Assembly (NCBI GenBank): GCA_013995675.1
Contig: VWRR01000002.1
Coordinates: forward strand, 310,001-374,000
DNA: 64,000 nt
Direction of reading: 5' to 3'
Source: Cyanidiococcus yangmingshanensis
Lineage: Eukaryota > Rhodophyta > Bangiophyceae > Cyanidiales > Cyanidiaceae
Below are positions 27,979 to 40,816 of this stretch, in pieces. A program made the position numbers and the translations under genes. Position 1 is the first letter of the stretch. Each line of letters opens with the position of its first letter. Below the pieces are notes generated by a model. The model was given only the letters and a program-made list of their open reading frames with translations. It ran no database searches and was not told where the DNA came from.

Positions 27979-29721
27979 GGAAACCAGCCGCACACAAGAT
28001 CCTAATCTTTCGGGTGTACACTGAGGCCAACCATCACCGTAGATGGTTAGCGCGCGTGGACGTGTCCCGTGGACAGGGACAGTATCGGCGCGCCATTCAT
28101 CCGTTCGGGTGCGTTCGCGAGGCGCCCCTTACCGCCTAGTCGAAGCAGATGCATCATGCCTCTGAGAACGAGGGCCAGACGAATCATATCCCGTTGGGGG
28201 GTCGCTCCTCGAGAACAGAGGCAAGCAGATGCTACGAGGGCGTACGTAGAGATTCTGAGATCCTAGAATTAGGACAGTGCGTGTATTTTGTATGATCATG
28301 CAGAGGATGTTTGGAGGCAAGGCGCCAGCACCCGGATTCGTTCCCTCGAGGCGTGCGCGATGCCTTGCCACGTCTGTCTGCGCCCTGAATATCCGTGTGT
28401 GGATGCCGTTTGCGTGGACCATACCAGCCTGGATCCGATTCAAATCAAATATCTCGCCCAGCATACACACCCTACCGTGAGATGCAAGAAGATGTGATTC
28501 TTCGATGTCATCCCAGCGACCTTGGGCAACAAGCAAGCTGCGAAACGACACATCGCGCTCACAGATGACTCTCGAAACCGACCCAGGGTTGTGCGGTGCG
28601 ACGCTGACGCCACCATGCGCGTGGACACGTGTCCACAAAGGCTGTGTTCGAGGTCGCCATCAAGCGCTGGTGCGCTGGCATGCATGCCCGTCGAGAGATC
28701 ATGCCGTGGTCTGGACGCCATCCCGCCGGAGCTTCAGCTCTATTGCAATCATGAGCTGTTCTCTGGGACTCGTCTCGACCCGGCGTAAAGAGGTGGTCTT
28801 CTCATGACGTCAGGTTGCCATCGATGCAACTAGCTGGACCAGATCGGTGGTAGGGTGTGTCCCTCTTTCTTCTACATGTATTCGGGTTGATTTCCAACAA
28901 TTACAGCCGTTTGGCGTCCCGTGTATGTGGCCATCCATTAACAGCAGCCGTGGTACCAAGAGCCGCTGAATGACGACCATATCTTTTGGCACTCGGACGC
29001 ATGCACTGGGATCGCATCAAGGACCGGGCCCGATGCAGCATACGAGTTGAAAGGCACCTATCGCATCTTTTTCATCAGCACACTCGAGATACTTCGCGGA
29101 TGAGGAAAGCTTCTGTTTTAAGCGACGGCGATCGATCCACCGATCGGACAGCGTGTGTCAGGATCCTTTCAAATCCGTTGTCTCCGTTGAAGCGACCCGT
29201 GCAGTCCTATCAAAAGCGCTTATCCAGCCTTTTCGGAGATCATCCAGCAATTCGACTGTTGGCTAGATGTCCACCTTCTGCTGGGATCAGCGTACTCGAG
29301 ATGCCTCATCGATGAGAAAAACAGGTACGTTGGCATGCAGCGGCAGTGCTGCCGCCAGTCGTGCAGCGTTCGTCCCGGTCGGTCGCCGTGCCTAGGCACA
29401 TACCCGTGCGGTGCGCCAGTTTTGCCCCGTGGTCCCTCGTTCGTGCCAGAGAGCGCAACTTTGAGCCAAGCACCAGTTCACTTGTGCAATTCCTAGCTTC
29501 AGGATAAACACTTTCGAGCAACCTACTGGAGGTGCGGAACCAACTGGGAAAGGATCACAGTCTAGTCCAAGGCCTTATTATCGTGGCCTGCTGCCAACGT
29601 GGTCCGGCGTTGAGACGGGCGTTCCAGAGGAGAGCAAACTGGTGCCCGGTGCCACTGCAGCAGTGCTGTTGCACTGAATCTGAGGAGCATTTGTTGAACG
29701 GTGAACACAGAACATCGGTCA
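27979..29721. other. Divergent promoter region, COQ10 / SRP72
   Basis: At 1.74 kb this is one of the longest spacers. Frames of up to 169 codons occur on both strands without domain signal. No repeat, RNA gene or clear core promoter was recognised. Confidence 0.45.
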
Positions 29722-31803
29722 ATGACGGACGCTGTAGCCGCTCGACTTGGAGAGGCGCGACGGGCGCTCGAGCAGGCCCTCACGCAAAACCAGCACGAGC
29801 GGGTGCTGGCGCTATGCGATCAGCTTTTGGAAGCACCAGCTGACCAGCTGTCTTTGGGCGACAACATGGACGACAGGGACTTGTTGCGGGCCCGCCTATA
29901 CCAAGCACGTAGTACGGCTGGTGCCCACCTCGCCCAAACGGAAACTGCGCTCAGCGATATAGAACAAATTCCCGAGCGCCTTCGCGATGAGCAGGTATGT
30001 TTCCTGCAAGCCTATCTTCTATATAGAACAAGGCGTCTCAAAGATGCACTCCAGCTGATTCCAGCTTCTCTCTCAACAGAAAGTGGTGACGTTATGACGG
30101 ATGAGGCGCGACGATGGGGCCTTTTGCGTGCCCAGGTCGCGTATGCACAAGGAGACCTGGCTCAGGCGGCCAAGGTTTGGCGACAGCTCATCGTCCATGG
30201 ACCTGATAGCAATGAAACTGCAGCGATTTGGTCGAACTGGATCGCTGCCTTGAGCAGCAGACTTGATTCCAAGGCCGACAACGATGACTGGGGCGAGGCC
30301 ATCGCAGCGATTCAAAATGCCCGGATCTTTGAGGGTTTCTTCAATCTTTCCATATGGCATACGAGTCAACGCAAGTACGAATCGGCGATGCGTTGGCTTG
30401 ACGAGGCACGAGCGCTTGCAATTGCCGAATTAGGAACGGACCGCCACCATGATGTAGCCCGCATCGACGTTCAAAGAGCGTGCCTTTTCCAACTTCAGGA
30501 TCAGGATCAGCGCGCGCAAGCGTTGTATCGAGACCTAGGGACGTGGCGAGGAACCCGCGCTCTAGTTCCGGTTGATGGGTCTGCGGACTGGGTTCGAGCA
30601 TTCAATGCCTCGGTTCTGGAAGGCGATCTGGCGGCATTGCTGGACAGCGACCCCAGTTCATGGACTCTAACGGAGTGTCAGCGACAGCTTCTCCTCTGGA
30701 ATCGAGCGATCGCAGCACTCTCGAGCAACAAAGCACAGATTGCGCTAGCGACGGTGGAAGAAATGACATTCGATCCATTGGATCGCATCGTGTTGAAGGC
30801 ATGTGCGCTGGATGCGCGCGGTCGCCACCAAGAGGCAGAGCAAATGCTGCTGGAACACCGACTGTCCATGCACGCTGCGCAGATGCGCCTTCAGCGTGGT
30901 GATGTCGGTGGTGCGCTGGCGCTGCTTGAGCAGTCGCCGGGGCCGTCGCTACAATCCAAGTCGAACGATCTGCCAGTAAGGAACCAGCCTGCTTGCGTAT
31001 TGTTCCGTGCCACCTGGTATCGGCGACAAGGATATCTTGACAAAGCGATTCAGACGCTGATCGAAGCCGCTAGCGATGCGCTACCCATTCGGCGCCTCTA
31101 CGCGGAGTTGCTCCTAGAGAGCAAACAATTCGGAAGCGTTCTAGATTCCATACCGAATGATGCCTGATACTGATCCGGTTTTACAAGCTCTACCGCCTGA
31201 TCGCCTTGAGCTATCTGGATCCAGACGCGGCGGAGCGAAGGCTACCGAAGCATTTCGAGGCAGGCATCGCTGCAGCAGCAGCAGCAGCAGCAGCCGTTCT
31301 GGGACCGCATTCAGAGCAGCTATTGGGGACTGAGTCGGACCCAGGTACAAAGCAGCGCCCGCTGCCGAATCAGGATGCCAAGGAAAAACGACAACAACAA
31401 GCTGCTGACGACCCGAACAGGATGCAGACTGACCGAATCGATCAAGAATCGTCAATCGCAAAGCGGCAAAGTCGTCGACGTGGCCATCGTAGGAGACGGA
31501 ACCCGCTGCCCCCAAGCTATCGAGCAGATGCCTTCACCGCCGGATCCGAGTCGGTGGTTGCCACGGAGCCAGCGTCCAGGTTTTCGTCGAAGACAACGCC
31601 GCCCGGCCGGGTCTGGAGCAAACGCCCCCACGGTGGCTGGCACCACAGACCGTGCAACTCAGGGCAAAATCGAAGCCTCGAAAGAACTCGATACCCACGG
31701 GCGAACGCCTGCTGCAGCAGCTGCTCTGCCTCCAGCAACAGGCGCTGCCATGAAGCTGGCCGGCAAGAGGCGCGTACGGCCATCACGCTCTAAACGCGCC
31801 TAG
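29722..31803 (+). CDS. SRP72: Signal recognition particle subunit SRP72, multi-frame
   Basis: SRP72 forms the SRP68/72 dimer on SRP RNA for co-translational ER targeting. The long first frame (to 31167) is an array of TPR-like helices with the family's FFNLSIWHTSQRKYESAM and WVRAFNASVLEGD segments. The C-terminal RNA-binding motif, PPDPSRWLPRSQRPGFRRRQ followed by RATQGK, corresponds to PDPERWLPxRERS and GTQG of the family and ends at 31803. Between them the coding signal passes through three +1 steps, at about 31162-31168 (GCC TGA T), 31185-31195 and 31528-31535. The middle segment reads YRLIALSYLDPDAAERRLP, which fits the final SRP72 helix pair. The three steps add up to one codon. A GTG at 29701 precedes the chosen ATG. 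Confidence 0.8.
31272..31294. repeat. GCA trinucleotide run in SRP72
   Basis: Seven GCA units lie within the SRP72 coding region, encoding a polyalanine run in the frame that carries the protein signal. Its length may vary between strains. Confidence 0.8.
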
Positions 31804-33184
31804 TTCAGGCCATTCTAACCAAGAGGGTTTACCAAACAGTCCCAGGCGCGACGATCAAGGCAGGGGCGCCGGCCCGACACTCATCCATTCCGGTGTCTCG
31901 GGACGAAAACGCTTCAAAAGCGAGGAATCCACTGCCGATGCCCTTGTGCTGGTGTCACTCGAACAAAGTCGAGCATCGGCCCCAAGCCGAGCACCTGCGA
32001 CGCGACATGTTCGACAGGATGCTTGGATCAGCGGGATGATACATCGGCTGACTTCGCTTCTCTAGCGACCAGAAAACGAGTTTGTAGCTCTCGTTGCACC
32101 GCGTTCTCCTTGCCAGCAGCGGCATGTCACCGTCGGCTGAGAGATTCGGTCGTACATAAGATCGATCTCGTCTGAATACATTCGTGCAAACTGAGTTTCA
32201 CGCTGAGGAGCACGGGGAACGTCCCGCGTCTCTGGCGACACATTGCGCGCACGTCATGGACGAGAGCAGAGCACCCTTTTTGATGGGATCAGAATGAACA
32301 CGACTGGGGTGACGCGAGTGGCATTCGCTTCATTTCGTGATCGATATCGCCGAGAGCGAGATACGGGGAGCGTCAGAGTCCATGAACCAAGCACCCAACG
32401 ATTCTCACAAATGCTTGCAACGAGGCGAACCTAGTCCGGCGCCAGCAGTCATCCGTCTGCTCTTCTGAAACGCATTACTGAAAGGAGCACTCGAAGCCAT
32501 GGATGTGTGCGAATCAAGTTTATCGCCAAACCAAAGACCGCTGGCATTCGGACCGCCAAGCCATTGGCCCTAGACACACCGACGCTGTCCAGCAATACCA
32601 TCACCGCGACCAGGTACTATAGCGTGGGTTTCCGCAGATGAGCACGGCTGCTGCCGAGACCTGGCTCTCGGTTTGTTTGGTTGGATGCGCTCGTTAGGGC
32701 CTCGACGCGCACCATCCTTGTTCCCTTGGCTCCACATGTTTGAGGCCCTAAGCACCATTCTGTAGGCAGCTAAATGGTCCAGCAAAGTTGAAAGTCATGG
32801 CGACCGTCTTCTCCTAGCTGAAGTCGTTCCGATTTGGCTACCAAAGCGAACTAGAGCGATTCTTCACACCGCGTCAACGGCTCCAGTGCGCAGTCTCTTT
32901 TCCGAGTTGGGCACTTTGCATGGCTCACCGCTGTCGTTCCCGTTTTGGGTCACGATCCCCCTGATAAGGTCGAGGCTCCGGCTCACGACGTTTCGCCAGC
33001 GATGCTGTCGCAGCTGGAGAAAAGGCTGGTGTTCGCTCCGTGCTAACTCCAGTCGGGTTTGAGACATGAGCAGCAGACCCAGCCACAGTCGGGCGTCGAA
33101 TGTTCGAATACGTCACAGCGCTGCGGACTGGTCCCGACACGGGTCCACCCATGGTGTACGACGCCATGGCAGCCGAAGCAGTCT
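31804..33184. other. Convergent intergenic region, SRP72 / CDK
   Basis: A 1.38-kb spacer at two gene ends. Only short frames of up to 71 codons are present up to 32.8 kb; frames near 32.9-33.2 kb overlap the CDK tail. Nothing was recognised. Confidence 0.5.
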
Positions 33185-34472
33185 TCATGGTAACGTGACG
33201 GCCCGAGCTCGACAAGGCCGTTCGGTGGTACGGCCCCGACATGGGTGTTTTGGGCCTGCTCGTTCCGCGTGACGGCGCTTTCGAACTTGATATTCATGAA
33301 CAGAATCGTACCTCGGTAAATCTTGAGGCCGACACGGTAGTGGCTCACTCGTGAACCACGGATGCTGAAGAGCATCGGTCGCACTGGGGCGTTGATCCGG
33401 ACATGTAGTCAGGAGTTTCTCTACAAAATCGAGTGCTACTGGGCTCAGACCTTTGCTTCCGAACACCGTCCGAAAGACATTAGGATACTTTTTGGCTTCT
33501 GGAACAGCACCGAAGATGGTGTTCGCATAAGGTAGGGACCGATAACCAGGCCATTCCTCTTCGTTCGGCGTCCCTAGAAGAGAGAAAATGAGCTGCGCCT
33601 GGTTAGCTTCATCCTTGCCGGGAAAGACTGGACGTCCAGTGAGCATCTCGAGCACAAGACAACCCACTGACCAGATGTCCACGGCAAAACTGTAGCGATT
33701 TTCTCCCAGAAGAAGTTCTGGCGCTCGATACCAGAGCGTGACCACGCGATTCGTATAACGTCGCCCCGATTCACCGAGGAACCGAGCAAGCCCAAAGTCA
33801 GCAATCTTCACTTTGCCGTCGCGACTGATAAGAATGTTACTGCCCTTGATATCCCGATGCATGACATTCCGGGCATGACAGTAGGCCAGGCCGCGCAACA
33901 ACTGCTGGGCGTAGCACTTGACCTGAGCCTCAGAAAAGTGAACCTCGGGCGTATCCAACAGGCCAGTAAGATCATAATCCATGTACTCAAAGACCATGAA
34001 AATGTCTCCTTTTCGACCCGTGCTTCGCACTCGTGGCACCCTGAGAGGTCACCATCTCGATCAGATTCACAATGTTCTCGTGTCGCAGCTCGCGAAGCAC
34101 TTTAATCTCCCGGCAAGCAGTCAAAGGGAAACCTTCTCTTTCGTTGGACATGCGCAGTCGCTTCAGCGCAACCTCTTGGCCAGTTTCTTGGTTGCGGGCA
34201 TGATAAACTTCCCCATAGGTGCCTTCGCCCACCTGTTCTAGTTTCTGATAGACAGCGTCATCGCGGATCTTCCACGGCGCCTGTCGACGACGCTGAATGT
34301 TAAGCGGTTTCGCACATAAAGGTTCCCGATTCTGCTCCAAGTCGCAGAGTGCTTGCGATGTGGAAGGCAGCCGAGGTTTCACGGACAGGTTCGGTTCTGG
34401 GCTGGGTACCAAGTCCGGGGCTCTAGCGCTCGGCAGCCTCAGCTGGCTAGGTGAGTCTTCTCGTGAGCCCAT
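33185..34472 (-). CDS. CDKC: Cyclin-dependent kinase, CDK9/CDK12 (CDKC) type, two frames
   Basis: A cyclin-dependent kinase of the transcriptional group that phosphorylates RNA polymerase II. The N-terminal lobe lies in one frame from the ATG at 34472: LEQVGEGTYGEVYHAR, VALKRLRM and the cyclin-binding helix FPLTACREIKVLREL (PITAIRE in plant CDKC). From about 34000-34040 a +1 step leads to GDIFMVFEYMDYDLTGLL, HRDIKGSNILI, DFGLARFL, the T-loop YTNRVVTLWYRAPELLLG, and subdomains through HPWF. The FEYMDYDLTGLL segment and the T-loop are CDK9/12/13-like. All catalytic residues are present, so an active enzyme is expected if the frames are read as one. About 90 residues of Pro/Ser-rich leader precede the domain. 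The frame is open upstream to 34736 without an obvious start. Confidence 0.88.
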
Positions 34473-35263
34473 CCCGAAAACTCTTCTTAGATACAGCAAG
34501 CGGCCACAAGAACTAGAAATCACGTGTCTATATTCAGGTTTCGATGGGTTGCGTCGTTTTCGGTAACGAAAAAAAAACCCTGAAAGCGTCTTGAGCACAC
34601 CGGACGTCGGCCACAACCGCAACCAGGACAGCCAACCAACTAAAAGTAAACTTAGGTTTCGAGGCTTGAGCACAAAACGATTCAAGTTAACTGGTTGAGT
34701 GCCCTCGCGCAAAGCCAGCCGAGGGGTTCTCACCAAACGTTCGGATGGAGTAACCTGTTCCGGTACGGTGCCTCAAGTCGAGCCAGTGACGGGCCGCTCT
34801 GTCGTCTTTAACGAAGTGTACTGGGTTCTGGCAGCGAGAGGCGTCTTCAGGTACTTATCCTCCTCGAGATGAACACTCGTTTCCGGTTCGCTGATCTATG
34901 CTTCGCGTTCGCAGAGACCAGAAACCGCTTCTGAAAGTCTTCTCGGTCGCTTCAACGGAGCCAACAGCTTCCTCCACCAAAAGCTTGGTCAAAAGTTATT
35001 CTAGGCAGTATCCGCGTCCAGTATCACGTATGGCCCACTTTTGTTCCTCTAGAATGTGCAGACGTCTCGCAAGAGCGTCGAGAGACTCAAACTGGTTGAT
35101 CCAGGAGTAGTGACTCAACCGAGAATGGTGCAGCGCCCGCGAGCCACCGACTGTAAGAAAACTTCTGGCTGCTGACGAATACAAGTTCGATTTTGCAGCG
35201 CAACTCGGACGTATTTGCAGGCATTTTTATACTTTTAATTGGTCAAACTCCATCAGACGGCAG
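34473..35263. other. Divergent promoter region, CDK / MED17-like
   Basis: A 791-base spacer. A T-rich stretch with TTTTATAC lies about 40 bases before the MED17-like ATG, and an A9 run sits near 34567-34575. No other feature was recognised. Confidence 0.45.
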
Positions 35264-37514
35264 ATGACTGCCCCAAAGCGACGACGTGGCGGCAAGTCTC
35301 AGGCGACTCGAGCCGAGCCAAGGGATTCGCACCCTGGCACCACCGTAGAGACTCGCGGAGTGGTGGAGCGTCCCGCCACAGCCAGTGTTAATGCATCTGA
35401 ATCAAACGTGTGGATGATACCTCTTTCGAGGCCAATCATGCCGCCGATGTTGTTGGAGTTGATCGAGCAACCCGTTGACGGAGACTCGCGAACAACGCTG
35501 GTGACACACCTGGGCCGTTCGGTTTCCAACACTGCTTCCTTGACGGCTGAGGAGTGGCGCGGTTTCTCCACCAAGGCCGTCGTGGCTCGCGAAGCTCGCT
35601 CAGCCTCTCTCGATTCCTTTCGAACAAGTTTGAGACCCCCTAATACGGACGTAGACACGGAGAAAACCGGCTGGAGCGAACGCGATGAGGAACATAGCGG
35701 ACCTTTACGTGAACCATCAACGTCGAGTTCAACGCTGTTTGCATCCATTGGCATTGCTCTGGGAGAAATGGAAGGAATCGTCGCTTTAATGGATGCATTG
35801 ATTCGGGGCCTCCAACAGATGTCCCCGGAGTCGCTTTCGGACTCTGCAGAGATTCAAGCACCGCCAGCACCGACAGCGACAAGCAGTCTATCACGAGGAC
35901 CAGATCAAGAGCCAGCCTTGGTGCCGACTCCACGAGTAGCACCAGCGCGAGGCACCGGCACAGAGCGAGACTTTCCCAAGGCATCAGCGCAGCACCATAC
36001 TGCAGAGGCTGCATCGATAGACTGGGGATCTCTATGGATGCGCCGACTCCGAGTTCTCCAATCGATAAGAGACTCGTTTGGGAGGCAGCAAGAAAAGCTT
36101 CTAAGACGGCAGGCCGAACGCAGGCGTTTCCGTAGAGATCTGACTACACTCTGTTATGGTGAGACGAACCCGTTTCGTTTGAGAACCAAACTATTGGACA
36201 CCGCCCATTCGAGTGAAGCTTGGGCCACCCAGTCTCCCCTCATGGAACAGATTGGGATTGAGGTTCACCTGTACGACGACTGCTGGCTGCCGCTCTACCA
36301 CTGCGACTGGTCAGAGATATCAAATCAAGGCCACGTTGCTCTCAAACGTAGCGATATCGCTGCCCGCATGGGTTCAGCCCGTCAAGTGCTTCTCCAGTTT
36401 TTCACGCCAACGCGAATCTTTTCGTGGCGAACGCATCGGCGACCGTTGCTGTCATCAAACCTATCTGAAATCGTCGGTTGGAGCACATTCTCAATCAAGG
36501 AAGTGGCGGACTTGGTTGGTGTCGCGAGCGTTCGACGCGCCCTGCTTTGGATGAGCTACCAACGCGCCAGTCTGCAGCTCTATGAGCGTCTGATTCAAAA
36601 AGCACAACACTGGCATCGATCGTGGATCTCAAGCACGAATTCAATCAATTCGTTCGACACGAGAACACACGACGAGCTGCGAGACATCGATGAACGAGGA
36701 TTTACAATCAACGACGCAATACTAGAGCGTCCTATCATTCGCGTTGCTTTGGAGTTGGTCCCTGACGAGGCCGTGGCTCCAGCACCTGACTCGGAGGATA
36801 TGAACCCCGTCTTGTTTGCTTTTGACGATCTCGTCCTACAGAGCCGAGGTGATTTAGATGTAATTTTGCGAGTTTTTGCGTTTGTGCTCCGAATCCACCA
36901 CACCATCTCTACCGTGAAGGCGATGGGTCAATATCTGGGTCTTGATGTAGAAGCAGGCTGGCTCGATGAGGCCAACGTCGCCTGCTCGACATTGACAACC
37001 TGGAAGCTGACACCATACGAGCTGCACACCTCACTCGTTATCGCTGAAACGGAATCAATCAGAGTATGCAGTCTGCTCATTCTTCCTGATGCAATATATG
37101 GACGTCGATCCACGCGAGCGTCGAATCATCTGCGTCCGATCACGATATCTTCCTTGTCAGGCTTTTCTTGTCAGCAACCTGGTGGCAATCCTTCAAGAGC
37201 GAGTAGCAGCCGTGTATGGTCGGACATTACGCGATCTCTCTATGACACACGAGATACAACTGCTGTCGGACGGTATCATACGAATGAAGATATGGACTCC
37301 GAAAACTGAGGCTTCAGAAACTCCCCCCCAACCGAAGGTGGAGACGCTGACGATCGTCGCGCCCAGTCGCCTGAACCCGCTGGACTGGACCAATGATCGC
37401 GCTGTCTTTAGATTCTTCCGGAATGAGGAAGAGTTGTTTGTCGGAGATTTGCGGCTTTTGTACGATTTCATTGGCCAGCCGCTGGATATCCAGCATCGGG
37501 TTGGTAACGACTGA
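35264..37514 (+). CDS. Possible Mediator subunit MED17, two frames
   Basis: A protein of about 750 residues in two frames: 35264-37309 and, after a +1 step near 37060-37110, on to 37514. The N-terminus (MTAPKRRRGGK) is a basic possible nuclear signal, followed by a disordered Ser/Thr-rich region. From about residue 280 it is helical and conserved-looking: LTTLCYGETNPFRLRTKL, IEVHLYDDCWLPLY, then VRRALLWMSYQRASLQLYER. The continuation contains VDPRERRIICVRSRYLP and LVSNLVAILQERVAAVYG. The order of a beta segment with LYDD, a long helix and an Arg-rich C-terminal domain recalls MED17, but no motif is decisive. If MED17 is wrong, it is an unrecognised nuclear protein. The coding nature of both frames is much surer than the name. 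Confidence 0.5.
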
Positions 37515-38259
37515 GTCGATGAATCGTCGATCGTTTTCGAAAGCATGCGGTTCGCTGAAGCGATTTTCTCTCACACTGAATGTATCCGGATAGGAGCATT
37601 CCTCGAACGCATGCGTTTCTTTCGCGGGTCACGGGACCGCTGCCCCAGCTGTCGTTGTCGTTTTAGGGAATTCAGCGCTTGAACTCACTTTTCTAAAGCC
37701 ATGCTTCGGTCGTTTTTCCAGTGCTTCCACGAGTTGAACGAACCATTTGGTGAGGGTGCAGAGGAAACGCCTCTAGGGGCGGTGGACTCGCCAGACAAGC
37801 CCAACCAAACCTGACGCACCTCCAACTTGTCGTTCGAACGTTGCCTCAAGTCTCACAAGCGCCTATCGATAACGAGATCGCTTGAAAGTGTCTGAGGCAG
37901 GAGCGTCTTTGGTAAAAACTTGCCCAGAACGTAGCCGCTCGGCCTGTCGACATCGCTCTTCAACAACCAGCAACTCCTATGCTCTGTTCAGAAACAGGAA
38001 AGTCGTGCTCGTAGGTCAGCGCATGACGACTCCAGACTCAAAACCCACAACCCGTTGCCATTTGTTCTTGCAAAAGTCGTTCGTCGGTCGAGTCCTGAAT
38101 CAAAACCAGCTAGCGCTGTAGCGACTCGTACATCTCGCTTTATCTCGGCTGGCGCTCTGGTCAGTTGACGGAACAGTTGCGTTGGCGTCTTCGAGGCACG
38201 TCCCAGTAGCAGAAACATAGACGTTGGCCACGGGCCTATTGTTGCTCTTCCGACGGAAG
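37515..38259. other. Intergenic, MED17-like to FIS1
   Basis: A 745-base spacer between plus-strand genes with no recognisable gene, repeat or promoter motif. Confidence 0.5.
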
Positions 38260-39021
38260 ATGGGTAACTCGCCGTCTGGTCCCGAGTTGCTGGAGGAGGA
38301 CAAGAAGCAACTGCTTGAGAAGTTTGCCGAGGAGGAGGCTGCGTTTGCGGACCCTCGAGCTGCCCAAGAGACACTGGAACGTTGCGGCTTGATCCTGGAA
38401 AACTCAAAAGCATATTATGACCGCCTCAGAAGTGGTGGCCAGTCATCGAAAACGAACGGAACTGCGTCTACTTCCAAAACTGGCTCGGACGACGTTGACC
38501 CCGTGAAAGATGGTCGTGTATGGAGAGCGCGACAACAACTGCAGAAGGCTCAGTTCAACTATGGTTGGGCGTTGGTGCAGCAACCTCTGAGCACTGGTCA
38601 GGAGCAGATCAGAGAGGGTATTCGCTTGCTGCAAGGACTCGCGGAGGAGCTGGAGGCGAACTCGGGTTCAGATAAGCGCGACCAAGGCCTTCTCTACGAG
38701 TGTCACTATTTTGCTGCCTTGGCGATGTATCGCCTTGGTGACTGGTCTGGTGCTCGTCAGGAGCTGCGCACGCTGTACAGTCGACACATTGGGACTAGTA
38801 TGCAGCGTCGTCAGATAAGAGCGTTTCTCTCTATTCTGGATGATAAGATTCGCCGAGACGGATGGATTGGACTCGGCGTAGCAACGGCGTTATTCGGAGT
38901 TGCTGGGGCCGCTATTGTTGGCGGCGTCTTGGCAGCCCAAAAGGTCTATCGCAGAGAACCATACCCACCAAGCGAGATGACGCAAGAGACTCGATCAATG
39001 TCGAAATCCCAGAGGCGATGA
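38260..39021 (+). CDS. FIS1: Mitochondrial/peroxisomal fission protein FIS1
   Basis: A 253-residue tail-anchored protein. FIS1 sits in the outer membrane of mitochondria and peroxisomes and takes part in dynamin-dependent fission. The TPR-like bundle carries FNYGWALVQQPL, QIREGIRLLQGL, CHYFAALAMYRLGDWSGARQ and the linker ILDDKIRRDGWIGLGVATAL leading into a single C-terminal membrane helix (about 205-228), followed by a basic tail. Animal and yeast FIS1 are about 150 residues; the extra length is an N-terminal low-complexity insertion at about 60-95 and a 25-residue tail after the anchor. The ATG at 38260 is chosen; a TTG twelve codons upstream is in frame. Confidence 0.88.
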   Translation: MGNSPSGPELLEEDKKQLLEKFAEEEAAFADPRAAQETLERCGLILENSKAYYDRLRSGGQSSKTNGTASTSKTGSDDVDPVKDGRVWRARQQLQKAQFNYGWALVQQPLSTGQEQIREGIRLLQGLAEELEANSGSDKRDQGLLYECHYFAALAMYRLGDWSGARQELRTLYSRHIGTSMQRRQIRAFLSILDDKIRRDGWIGLGVATALFGVAGAAIVGGVLAAQKVYRREPYPPSEMTQETRSMSKSQRR

Positions 39022-40816
39022 ACGGGCGCACGCTATCTCCAGTTCAAGGTGCTTTTGCGCAACGACGTTACACAAGCAGATGGAATGGTATGCTCCAGTT
39101 CAGCTGCAGCGGTATGAGGGACCTCAAAACAGGTCGCAAACGAATGTGCTCGTATCGAGACTTTTTGAAGACGAGCCAGGGTTCCATACTCTTTGAAAAG
39201 TCGCTCAGCGCTTGGATTGTGTCAGAAAATGGCACTCGTGCTCGCGGAGAATGCTGATACGCGCGGCCACAAGCACTGTTGTCTATCGACTCTTAGGGAG
39301 ACGGGCGAAAGCATCCATCTGCTCTATGTGGCGTAGCACAACGAGAAGCGGTCTGTCTACTGCGAACGATACGCGTAACTGTCACGCTTGCGTCGACTGA
39401 CCAAACGTACGTTGCAGTCGCGTTGGACAGCGCTAGCGCGAGACGGTCGGTGCTGCTCTAGACGTGCCGCTGATCGCAGCTTCCAAGTCGCTGGAAACAC
39501 ATATCTTTGCCGCAGGCCTGGATGAAAGACGACGGCAAGGGACATCACTGACGACCGCGGTTCGAGGAAACGCTGGGCTGGAGGCTCACGGACGAACACT
39601 TGATCCTGCATCTGAGCATCAAGCATACGCGAACATGCTATCCAGCAAAGTCCTTTATCAAGGGCAGGTACTGAATACTTGACAGAGGTGCCGAATTCGG
39701 CCGGAGTCTCTAGTTCTGGCCCAACTCGCATTCATGTGACTTGATCATCAACCGCTGAAACGTCTGCGGATGGCATCTGATCGCATCCTGAAATTGAGCG
39801 CAATACTTGAAGGCAATCAGAAGAAAGCGGGGAAAGCGTGTCCAACACGCTCTCTGGCATGCAAAGCAGTTTATCTATACGCTCTTTAGATCTGTTGTGG
39901 TTGTTGCCGAGCCCTCCTCTCTCGCTGAGCTGAAACTGTTCATGGTCTTTCCATGAGCGGAAATGCCGTCAATACATCATTTTGGACTGGTTTCATCCAA
40001 GTGTGAATCAAGCAACGGAACATCCTGACTTTGGTATGAGGTCTTACAATCGGAGCGCAGGACATCGCGCTAGCCTCGGATATCATAAGAGTGCGTCGCT
40101 TGGCCCTATCTTGACGGAGAAACGACAATCAAGTCATGTTGGTTCTTGATCGATCTCTTCGATTTACAACCGAGCACTTTAGCGCTATTTTCGGGTGTGC
40201 CGTGAGTCGCTAGCGTATATCATGTCGCATCGACACGATTCGCGCATATTTTCAGATGGAAACAACCAACTCCATCGATAGCATGATAAGGACGTTGGGG
40301 CTCTTCTTCGCGGCCGCCGAGCCGACCAATTTCCTGACAAGTGCTGACGTCAATATTTCGATATATGGATGCGTTCCGCGACGGATGTGGGTATTCGAGC
40401 ACCATGAACGCGTCTCTGAGGCATCATTCCAATATCTCGATGATGCAAAAGAGGGCCGATGACCTGACCAGGCTAACCGGCGCCCGTCTACCCGCGAACG
40501 GTGTCCCCGGACTCGGCGATATCGCTTCACGTTCTGGAGACTGGCCTGCAACCGCGATTCGAAACTGGACCGAACTGCTCCATGCCGCTCGCTCATGGTC
40601 GGACTCTTCGCAGCATTCAGCAAGCAGCAGCCACGGTTTTCAGTCACCCGCATGCACCGGTCTTTCTCTCCTAGCACCACTTATTCGTGCCTGCTGCTGA
40701 TTTCAGCAGAATTGCTCCCTCATCAATGGAGCGCATCGTGTCTCAGAAACGAGCTGCCAGCGACGGGAAACGAGCCAGGGCGCGCCGCCGTCTACCTCGC
40801 CAAGAGTCATCGCTCA
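39022..40816. other. Convergent intergenic region, FIS1 / PRA1
   Basis: The longest convergent spacer, 1.8 kb. Frames reach 142 codons (minus, 40680-40252) but show no domain and overlap open frames on the other strand, which suggests chance. No RNA gene was recognised. Confidence 0.45.
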
